Shown: positions 1 to 4,818 of the stretch, piece by piece | How the letters are laid out: every line of letters begins with the position of its first letter | Position numbering within the stretch: position 1 is the first letter of the stretch | Assembly (NCBI RefSeq): GCF_042432825.1 | Contig: NZ_JBHLWN010000034.1 | Location: forward strand, 1-8,716 | DNA length: 8,716 bases | DNA from: Gordoniibacillus chartarius | GTDB taxonomy: Bacteria; Bacillota; Bacilli; Paenibacillales; NBRC-103111 | Reading direction: 5' to 3' | The notes under the pieces: generated by a model | The model's input: only the letters and a program-made list of their open reading frames with translations | Told to the model about the DNA's origin: nothing | The model's database searches: none | Made by a program: the position numbers and the translations under genes

Positions 1-2
1 GC

Positions 3-1238
3 CACTGGTCGTTCGGAAAGAACTTCCACCGGATGAAAATGCAGTACGACTTCGGCCTCAGTAAAATCTACGAGCTCGTCATCAATTCCGACCCGTGCTA
101 CGCCTTCCTGCTTGATGGCAATTCGCTCATCCAGAACAAGCTGATCGTCGCCCACGTGCTGGCGCACTGCGACTTCTTCAAGAACAATTCGCGCTTCTCG
201 CGCACGAACCGGAACATGGTGGAGAGCATGTCCGCCACGGCCGAACGGATCCGCGGCTACGAGATCGAATACGGCGTGAAGGAAGTGGAAAATTTCATCG
301 ACGCCGTCCTGGCGATCCAGGAGCACGTCGATCCTTCGCTGACGAAGCCTTACCGCAATTCGGACCATCGCGATAACCGGACGTTCACGCTGCGCGGCGA
401 AGCTGGCAGCGAGCCGGCACCTCCCCGCCGCAGCAGCTACGAAGACTTATGGGAGCTCGATGAGGAAGAGCGCGAGAAAGCGAAGACGCAGACGGAGCCG
501 GAGAAGCGATTCCCGCCGAAGCCGGAGAAGGACCTGCTGCTGTTCATTGAAGAGTATGCGCCCGATTTGAAGGACTGGCAGCGCGACATTCTCACCATGC
601 TGCGCGACGAAATGCTGTATTTTTGGCCGCAGATGGAAACGAAGATCATGAACGAAGGCTGGGCGTCCTACTGGCATCAGCGCATCCTGCGCGAGCTCGA
701 TCTCACCGAGGAGGAGACGATCGAATATTCGAAGCTCAACTCGGGAGTCGTGCAGCCGTCCAAGCACAGCCTCAATCCGTATTATTTGGGGCTGAAAATA
801 TTCGAAGACATCGAGAAGCGGTGGGACCGGGACAAAATGTTCGAGGTGCGCGAGTTCGACTCCGACCAGTCGTTCCTGCGCAATTATCTTACGAAGCAGC
901 TCGTGGAGGACCTCGACCTTTACATCTTCGAGAAACGCGGCCCGGAATGGAAAATTACCGACAAAACCTGGGAACATATCCGCGATCAGCTCGTCTATTC
1001 CCGCGTCAACGGCGGCTTCCCGGTGCTCTACGTCAAGGACGGCGACCACGCCCGGCTCGGCGAGCTGTACCTCACCCATTCGTTCGAAGGGATCGAGCTG
1101 GATCTCAAGTATGTGGAACGGACGATGCCGTATGTATTCCAGCTGTGGGGCAAGACGGTGCATCTGGAGACGATCGTCGAGGATAAGCCGGTGCTGTTCA
1201 CCTTCGACGGGAAGAAGCATCACCGCAGATTCCTGTAA
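3..1238 (+). CDS. spoVR: SpoVR family protein (stage V sporulation protein R), 5' end cut by window
   Basis: SpoVR-family protein; in Bacillus subtilis SpoVR is needed for normal spore cortex formation, but its biochemistry is not settled. The frame is already open at base 3 and reads HWSFGKNFHR before the first ATG at 33, a conserved SpoVR stretch, so that ATG is internal and the gene begins left of the window. About 411 residues are present; the family usually has about 470. Family blocks visible after the ATG at 33 are SKIYELVINSDPCYAFLLD (about 10-28), AHVLAHCDFFKNN (about 40-52), METKIMNEGWASYWHQR (about 201-217), NPYYLGLKIFEDIE (about 248-261) and the C-terminal HHRRFL. A charged proline/glutamate-rich linker at about 120-165 is the variable part. 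Compared from memory with B. subtilis, roughly 17 residues are missing between EDIEKRW and KMFEVRE. It is convergent with the DUF421 gene, with a shared hairpin after the stop. The identification is secure; its regulation cannot be seen. Confidence 0.96.
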   Translation, partial: HWSFGKNFHRMKMQYDFGLSKIYELVINSDPCYAFLLDGNSLIQNKLIVAHVLAHCDFFKNNSRFSRTNRNMVESMSATAERIRGYEIEYGVKEVENFIDAVLAIQEHVDPSLTKPYRNSDHRDNRTFTLRGEAGSEPAPPRRSSYEDLWELDEEEREKAKTQTEPEKRFPPKPEKDLLLFIEEYAPDLKDWQRDILTMLRDEMLYFWPQMETKIMNEGWASYWHQRILRELDLTEEETIEYSKLNSGVVQPSKHSLNPYYLGLKIFEDIEKRWDRDKMFEVREFDSDQSFLRNYLTKQLVEDLDLYIFEKRGPEWKITDKTWEHIRDQLVYSRVNGGFPVLYVKDGDHARLGELYLTHSFEGIELDLKYVERTMPYVFQLWGKTVHLETIVEDKPVLFTFDGKKHHRRFL

Positions 1239-1244
1239 AATAAC

Positions 1245-1273
1245 GAGCCTGACGCGCTCACGGCGTCAGGCTC
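1245..1273. terminator. Bidirectional hairpin terminator between spoVR and the DUF421 gene
   Basis: A perfect 11-bp inverted repeat, GAGCCTGACGC (1245-1255) and GCGTCAGGCTC (1263-1273), has a 7-nt loop. It begins 6 nt after the spoVR stop and 4 nt before the stop of the opposing gene, the expected place for a terminator shared by convergent genes. The following T tract is short on both strands (GTTATTTTA on the minus side, AGCTTTA on the plus side), so efficiency is uncertain although the stem is strong. Confidence 0.8.
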
Positions 1274-1277
1274 AGCT

Positions 1278-2156
1278 TTATGTCTTCAGAAGCGGCGACA
1301 TGTCCGCTACAATCGATTTCATGCGTTTGGAGCAATCGTCCATCCGAATCTGCGCTTCCATGCGTTCCGCTTGACCTGCCATGCGCTCCAATTCCTCCGC
1401 GCACCGCTTCAGCGCTTGAAGGAGCTCGGCGTCCGCCGAAGAGGATGTTGGCGGCGTACTCGCCGGCTTGCTGTTGCTGTCGTTGTACAAATCCACCGTC
1501 AGCTGGCCGTTCGAATCCACCTGCCCCATGAATACCTCTTCCGCCTGAGCACCGATTCGCTTGAGCTCCTGCTCCAGCCATCCGCGGGTTTTATGTGCAG
1601 CCGCCAAAGCTTGATCGGACACGATTCCCTCCATGATGACACATTGAGGCTCCTGTTCCGGCTTCAGCTTCAGTCCCAAGCTGGCCGCGGTAAGCGGCTG
1701 CTGCTCCTTCTTCAGCAATACACTGAGCTGGCCGTCGGTCTCCAGCATCGCAAATTCCACATCCGCCACCTTGAATACGCCTTTCGACCGAAGCTGCTCA
1801 AGCAGCTCGCCGCCGGTGTAGCGTTCCTTGCGCAAGTTATCCTCGAGGATTTTGCCGTTCCGGATCATGACGGTTCCTTTACCCTCCATCAAATTCCGCA
1901 GCCACTTGCTCTTCATCGTGTACTTCTCCGCCAAGAGCGGCACGGCGAACCAAATCGTCATGGCGATTATCCCATACAAATAATGAGCCTCGATATCCGT
2001 CGACAGAAATCCGGCCAGCTCACCCAACGTAATTCCCATAATGTACTCGAAAAACGTGAGCTCCGAGATTTGCTTCTTGCCTAGAATACGCGTAACTACG
2101 AATAGGATAACAACCGCTCCCAAGGAACGAAAAATGATCATTGACCATTCCGGCAT
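1278..2156 (-). CDS. DUF421 / YetF-family membrane protein with C-terminal coiled extension
   Basis: Integral membrane protein of the DUF421 (YetF/YdfS/YrbG) family, common in spore formers; its molecular role is not established. Three hydrophobic segments lie at about residues 7-25, 36-52 and 58-77. The family signature GKKQISELTFFEYIMGITLG sits at about 26-45. A soluble YetF-type domain follows at about 85-225, including KGTVMIRNGKILEDNL and ending GQLTVDLYND. Residues about 228-292 are beyond the usual family length (B. subtilis members have roughly 220-230 residues): a Ser/Pro/Thr linker, then a probable coiled coil (LLQALKRCAEELERMAGQAE). The ATG at 2156 follows a GGAAAGGGGGG ribosome site about 7 nt upstream. 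It is divergent from the Gln-rich gene and convergent with spoVR. No clear promoter was recognised. The family call is firm; the function is unknown. Confidence 0.9.
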   Translation of the reverse strand: MPEWSMIIFRSLGAVVILFVVTRILGKKQISELTFFEYIMGITLGELAGFLSTDIEAHYLYGIIAMTIWFAVPLLAEKYTMKSKWLRNLMEGKGTVMIRNGKILEDNLRKERYTGGELLEQLRSKGVFKVADVEFAMLETDGQLSVLLKKEQQPLTAASLGLKLKPEQEPQCVIMEGIVSDQALAAAHKTRGWLEQELKRIGAQAEEVFMGQVDSNGQLTVDLYNDSNSKPASTPPTSSSADAELLQALKRCAEELERMAGQAERMEAQIRMDDCSKRMKSIVADMSPLLKT

Positions 2157-2284
2157 AACGCTGCCCCCCTTTCCTGCTTCGTTTCCCTTATTATGCCCTG
2201 CAACATTTCAATTATTTGGTTATTTTTCGCAGAACATGGGAACCTGAATAGGGGACATTTCAAACCATAAGGAGGCCGTGGATC

Positions 2285-2566
2285 ATGGCGCAGAACAACG
2301 AGAAGAAGCAAGACAAACAAGACCAAGGACAAAATCAAGACCAGCAGCTGCAGCAAGTCAAGCAAGCCGCACAAGATGTTCAGCAGTCGGCCCAGCAGAC
2401 ACTGAAGGTCGCTCAGCAGATCGAGGCGGAGGTCAGCTCGACAGCGCTTGACAATGTCCAGCAGCAAATCGACCAAATTGAGCAGGACATTCAACAGACT
2501 CGGCAAACCGCCGACCAGTTGAAGCAGGACATGCAGCAGCAAAATTCGGAGTCGCAAGAAGGATAA
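2285..2566 (+). CDS. Small glutamine-rich coiled-coil protein, function unknown
   Basis: A 93-residue protein not recognised as a named family. Thirty-two of its residues are Gln, concentrated in the first third and last quarter, with Asp, Lys, Glu and Ala making up most of the rest. It has no Cys, no signal peptide and no membrane segment. Residues about 21-85 show hydrophobic residues (L, V, I, A) at 3-4 spacing, as in a long amphipathic helix or coiled coil. It is clearly translated: AAGGAGG at 2269-2275 lies 9 nt before the ATG, and a good terminator follows the stop. The Gln-rich composition recalls gamma-type small acid-soluble spore proteins, but their sequence repeats are not visible here, so that is only a possibility. 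It is transcribed alone, divergently from the DUF421 gene. A GTTATT-N13-GGGAAC stretch upstream (2219-2243) is a weak sigma-B-like match and is not relied on. Confidence 0.82.
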   Translation: MAQNNEKKQDKQDQGQNQDQQLQQVKQAAQDVQQSAQQTLKVAQQIEAEVSSTALDNVQQQIDQIEQDIQQTRQTADQLKQDMQQQNSESQEG

Positions 2567-2589
2567 GTCCGGCGGTCCGATTTCCGTAG

Positions 2590-2614
2590 CCCTCTTCCCC
2601 GGAAGGGGGTTTTT
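2590..2614 (+). terminator. Rho-independent terminator of the Gln-rich gene
   Basis: CCCTCTT (2590-2596) pairs with AAGGGGG (2603-2609), with one G-T wobble and a 6-nt loop, followed immediately by five T (2610-2614). It lies 24 nt after the stop at 2566 and points to the plus strand. Confidence 0.85.
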
Positions 2615-2633
2615 CCATTGGAGCGAGTATCGG

Positions 2634-2645
2634 TATCGGCCGATA
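2634..2645. repeat. 12-bp palindrome in the gap before the MarR gene
   Basis: TATCGGCCGATA is a perfect 12-bp palindrome, extendable with mismatches. The nonamer ATATCCGAA occurs at 2643-2651 and again at 2699-2707. These lie upstream of the MarR promoter and downstream of a terminator, so a protein-binding role is possible. Nothing shows it directly, and in GC-rich DNA this could be chance. Confidence 0.3.
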
Positions 2646-2753
2646 TCCGAAGCACGGCAATGTTGCCATCACCTTGAATGCGCAAATCCGATAAAGCCAT
2701 ATCCGAACTCAAGAGCCGCGGAGGCAATCCATATGAGGTACATCAGCGGGCGA

Positions 2754-2783
2754 TTGACAGCATACCAAGGGGAGCCATATAGT
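2754..2783 (+). promoter_or_regulatory. Sigma-A-type promoter of the MarR-family gene
   Basis: TTGACA (2754-2759), an 18-nt spacer and TATAGT (2778-2783) form a near-consensus housekeeping promoter, with transcription expected to start near 2790. The position also settles the start of the next gene: the in-frame ATG at 2733 is upstream of the promoter and would not be in the transcript, so the ATG at 2883 is used. The leader is then about 90 nt. Confidence 0.8.
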
Positions 2784-2793
2784 GAGGGAAACA

Positions 2794-2816
2794 GGAGACG
2801 TTCACCGCAGGTCTCC
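2794..2816 (+). promoter_or_regulatory. Inverted repeat at the transcript start of the MarR gene
   Basis: GGAGAC (2794-2799) and GTCTCC (2811-2816) are perfect 6-bp arms around an 11-nt centre, starting about 11 nt after the -10 box. MarR proteins commonly bind dyads overlapping or just after their own promoter, so this is a candidate autoregulatory operator; it could also be a leader hairpin. The arms are short and the assignment is tentative. Confidence 0.35.
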
Positions 2817-2882
2817 CGCTCTAATCATAGTTGCTTTGCATCGATACAGTCGAATACAACCGAGAAGGAGCACGACACTTTT

Positions 2883-3368
2883 ATGAGCGAGCACCGCTAC
2901 TCCATCCCGCGCTGGATGTCGATCCTCTACCGTACGGGTCAAATGTACTTGGCTGCCCGCTTCGAGCATCTGGACATCGGCAAAGGCCAGCTCATATTCC
3001 TGAACGCGCTGTATCGGCAGGACGGTATGACGCAGGAGGAAATTTCCTATGATCTGCGGATTGACAAGGGTACGACGGCCAAGGCGTTAAAGAAGCTGGA
3101 GGAGCAAGGGTATATCGTGCGGCTGGTGAGGGCTAACGACAAGCGGTCCTACAGCGTCCATCTTACGGAGAAAGCTCTGGCCATCCAAGACGAAGTACGG
3201 CAAGGCTTTGCCGAGTGGCGGAGCCTGCTGCTGCAAGGACTTTCGGAGGAGGAGCAGGAACGGATGCTGGACAGCCTGGAGAAGATGGGCCGCAATGCCG
3301 CCGAAGTTGCCGCCAAGTTCCGCGAAGGAGACCGTCAAGTTACCGGAGGCGGAACGGATATATCCTGA
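2883..3368 (+). CDS. MarR-family winged-helix transcriptional regulator
   Basis: A 161-residue DNA-binding regulator, the usual MarR length. MarR proteins act as dimers, typically repressing promoters until a small ligand or oxidant releases them. An N-terminal dimerisation helix (about 8-30) is followed by the winged-helix domain (about 34-98): MTQEEISYDLRIDKGTT is the helix-turn-helix, AKALKKLEEQGYI the recognition helix, and the wing carries the typical ANDKRSY motif (D86, R88). A C-terminal helix (about 100-147) completes the dimer interface. The start is the ATG at 2883, with AAGGAG at 2865-2870; the 12-nt spacing is a little long. The frame stays open back to 2733, but the promoter at 2754-2783 excludes that start. 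The gene appears monocistronic and converges on the VTT gene 40 nt away. No transporter or enzyme neighbour reveals its target or ligand. Confidence 0.92.
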   Translation: MSEHRYSIPRWMSILYRTGQMYLAARFEHLDIGKGQLIFLNALYRQDGMTQEEISYDLRIDKGTTAKALKKLEEQGYIVRLVRANDKRSYSVHLTEKALAIQDEVRQGFAEWRSLLLQGLSEEEQERMLDSLEKMGRNAAEVAAKFREGDRQVTGGGTDIS

Positions 3369-3408
3369 TGCAGGGGATCTGTTGTTTCTTCAGCCGAGGC
3401 CGGCCTGC

Positions 3409-4062
3409 TCAAGCCTGCCTGCGCAGCCAGAGCCGGTAAGCGCCGTACACGGCGAGCAGAAACGCTCCATAGATGATGATGGTCAGGGCTGCGCTCCCGG
3501 CCGAAGCGGCCAGTTGATCTCCAACGATGGCAAACACGAGCATAACGGGAATTTTACCAAGCACCGTTGCCGTCACATAGGCAGCTGTCGTGATGCCGCT
3601 GACACCCGAATAGACGTTGACGACAGGTGCAGGAATGATCGGAATCAGTCTGGCAAACAGTACGGCAAAGAACGGATTCGCCTTCATCAGCTGCTGCATC
3701 CGCTCGGCATAGCGGTAACGCATCGCGACTCGCTCGGCGACATCCGTTAGCGAAAGACGAGCGAACACGAACATGATATAGGCTGCGATCACTGACGCCC
3801 CGATGTTCATGATGCTGCCGGTGACGACACCAAATTTGGCGCCCAGCACACCGGCAACAATCCCGAACGGAATGACCGGGAACAAGGCGAGCGCCGCAGC
3901 GGCAAGGAACAGCAGCACCGCATCGCCCGCGTCATCACGGCTTGTCAGCCACTCGCCCAGCGCGTCGCGCTCGCTGAGTACGATAGCGAGACCCCCGATA
4001 TAAACAAGTGCGATCAGCCACTTGGAGCGGAACGGGCTGCGGCGTCTTCGTCCGTCTGGCAT
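3409..4062 (-). CDS. TVP38/TMEM64 (VTT domain, DedA-like) membrane protein
   Basis: A 217-residue integral membrane protein of the VTT/SNARE-associated-Golgi family, a relative of DedA; bacterial members are linked to lipid scrambling or transport and membrane homeostasis. The N-terminus is basic (GRRRRSPFRSK). Hydrophobic segments lie at about 14-30, 48-76, 80-101, 131-150, 160-184 and 190-212. The family signatures are LFPVIPFGIVAGVLGAKFG (about 60-78) and ARLIPIIPAPVVNVYSGVSG (about 137-156), the latter being the proline-containing re-entrant motif. GAGGTGA (4073-4079) lies 10 nt before the ATG. It follows copZ on the same strand but is separated from it by a strong terminator, and a CsoR-like box at 4090-4106 sits just in front of it. 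A role alongside copper handling is therefore possible but inferred only from that box. The substrate is unknown. Confidence 0.88.
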   Translation of the reverse strand: MPDGRRRRSPFRSKWLIALVYIGGLAIVLSERDALGEWLTSRDDAGDAVLLFLAAAALALFPVIPFGIVAGVLGAKFGVVTGSIMNIGASVIAAYIMFVFARLSLTDVAERVAMRYRYAERMQQLMKANPFFAVLFARLIPIIPAPVVNVYSGVSGITTAAYVTATVLGKIPVMLVFAIVGDQLAASAGSAALTIIIYGAFLLAVYGAYRLWLRRQA

Positions 4063-4089
4063 TCCTGCTTTGTCACCTCATCACCATTA

Positions 4090-4106
4090 ATACCTATGTG
4101 GGGTAT
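4090..4106 (-). promoter_or_regulatory. Second CsoR-like box in front of the VTT gene
   Basis: ATACCTATGTGGGGTAT is 17 bp long and matches the csoR-copZ box (4762-4778) at 13 of 17 positions, keeping the outer ATACC and GGTAT arms. It ends 27 bp upstream of the VTT gene's ATG, a spacing similar to that of the first box from csoR. A possible -35, TTGCAT (4113-4118, minus strand), lies just upstream, but no convincing -10 was found. It suggests copper/CsoR control of the membrane protein; unproven. Confidence 0.5.
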
Positions 4107-4116
4107 ATTCATATGC

Positions 4117-4145
4117 AAAAAAAACTGCCGGACCTCTGTCCGACA
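4117..4145 (-). terminator. Rho-independent terminator of csoR-copZ
   Basis: On the minus strand TGTCGGAC (4145-4138) pairs with GTCCGGCA (4133-4126), with one G-T wobble and the loop AGAG, then one G and eight consecutive T (4124-4117). It lies 23 nt after the copZ stop. The T tract overlaps the only -35-like sequence for the downstream VTT gene. Confidence 0.92.
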
Positions 4146-4168
4146 CGCCGCCATGATGGGCAGCAGCG

Positions 4169-4372
4169 TTACTGTACAACGTCGTAGCCTTGATCTTCGA
4201 TGGCTTCTTTAATCTTGTCAAGCGACACAACTGCGGGATCGAACTGAACGTTCACTTGCCCCGCCGCCAAATCCACTTTGCCTGCTGCGCCGAGTTCCTT
4301 CACCGCACCTTCTACGGCGCGGACGCAATGATCGCAGGACATGCCCTGCACTTTCAGCGTAACATGTTCCAT
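4169..4372 (-). CDS. copZ: Copper chaperone CopZ (HMA domain)
   Basis: A 67-residue single heavy-metal-associated domain. CopZ binds Cu(I) in the cytosol and passes it to the CopA exporter and to CsoR. The binding loop GMSCDHC (residues 10-16) supplies Cys13 and Cys16 in the CXXC motif, and the whole protein fits the beta-alpha-beta-beta-alpha-beta ferredoxin-like fold, ending in the typical GYDV. It starts 13 nt after the csoR stop, and its ribosome site (AAGGGGAG) overlaps that stop, so the two are cotranscribed and probably translationally coupled. A strong terminator follows 23 nt after the stop. In many Bacillota copA is in the same operon; here it is not, so the exporter must be encoded elsewhere. 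Confidence 0.96.
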   Translation of the reverse strand: MEHVTLKVQGMSCDHCVRAVEGAVKELGAAGKVDLAAGQVNVQFDPAVVSLDKIKEAIEDQGYDVVQ

Positions 4373-4385
4373 CGTTCTTCTCCCC

Positions 4386-4727
4386 TTATCTCATCAGTTT
4401 ATTCATCGTGATCATGAGCTCTTTCACAACTTCATTATCGCCTTCTTGAATGCGCTCAATGACACAGCTGTTCAGATGATGCTCGAGCAGCAGCTTGCCG
4501 ACGCCGTTCAGAGCCGATTGAATCGCCGCGATCTGATTCAATACATCGTCGCAATACGTGTCCTTCTCCACCATGCCTTTGACACCGCGGATTTGCCCTT
4601 CGATGCGATTCAGCCGCGAGATCAGGCTGCTCTTCGTTTTATCCGAATGATGGCTCTTGCGCTCGCTGCCGCTATGGCAGCACGCTTCCTGCAGCTGTTC
4701 CTGCTCCGCTATATTATGCTCTTCCAT
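4386..4727 (-). CDS. csoR: Copper-sensing repressor CsoR
   Basis: All-helical Cu(I)-sensing repressor of the CsoR/RcnR family; copper binding releases it from its operator and induces copper-efflux genes. Starting from the ATG at 4727 it has 113 residues. Ligands Cys59 (TYCDDV), His84 and Cys88 (EHHLNSC) have the same spacing (25 and 29 residues) as Cys45/His70/Cys74 of B. subtilis CsoR, identifying it as a copper sensor rather than a nickel or sulfide paralogue. The basic helix SRLNRIEGQIRGVKGM is the DNA-binding region. A TTG three codons upstream (4736) is in frame, but it abuts the AAGGAG site (4737-4742), while the ATG has an ideal 9-nt spacing. The N-terminal ~30 residues are an extension containing CCH and HH clusters. 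It is first gene of csoR-copZ, with its box inside its own promoter, implying autorepression. Confidence 0.96.
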   Translation of the reverse strand: MEEHNIAEQEQLQEACCHSGSERKSHHSDKTKSSLISRLNRIEGQIRGVKGMVEKDTYCDDVLNQIAAIQSALNGVGKLLLEHHLNSCVIERIQEGDNEVVKELMITMNKLMR

Positions 4728-4753
4728 GGGGTTCAACTCCTTCCTACAACCCC

Positions 4754-4783
4754 ACTATATCATACCCCTTGGGGGTATATCAA
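4754..4783 (-). promoter_or_regulatory. Promoter of csoR-copZ
   Basis: On the minus strand TTGATA (4783-4778), an 18-nt spacer and TATAGT (4759-4754) resemble a sigma-A promoter. The start would fall near 4747, giving a very short leader before the ribosome site at 4737-4742. The CsoR box occupies most of the spacer, as in other CsoR-repressed promoters. Confidence 0.75.
4762..4778. promoter_or_regulatory. CsoR operator of csoR-copZ
   Basis: ATACCCC (4762-4768) and GGGGTAT (4772-4778) are perfect 7-bp arms around a 3-nt centre, the G/C-rich core flanked by TA steps known from CsoR operators. It lies between the -35 and -10 elements, so bound CsoR would block RNA polymerase. Confidence 0.85.
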
Positions 4784-4818
4784 GCGGATATTCAAATCCC
4801 GCACAACGCTTGGCCATG

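Noticed and set aside
447..1223. Long minus-strand open frame opposite spoVR
   Set aside because: The plus strand encodes conserved SpoVR blocks throughout; the antisense protein has no recognisable domain or ribosome site.
2491..2727. Minus-strand frame whose start reads ALSDLRIQGDGNIAVLRIS, superficially like small spore germination proteins
   Set aside because: It begins at TTG without a ribosome site, crosses the terminator and the Gln-rich gene on the other strand, and its second half has no plausible protein character.
2733..2882. N-terminal extension of the MarR protein from the ATG at 2733
   Set aside because: It lies upstream of a near-consensus promoter at 2754-2783, and the 2883 ATG has its own ribosome site and gives the normal MarR length.
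3397..3406. AGGCCGGCCT palindrome between the convergent MarR and VTT genes as a terminator
   Set aside because: It has no loop-forming centre and no T tract on either strand.
4728..4736. TTG start for CsoR
   Set aside because: The TTG directly abuts the AAGGAG site, leaving no spacing; the ATG at 4727 has 9 nt.
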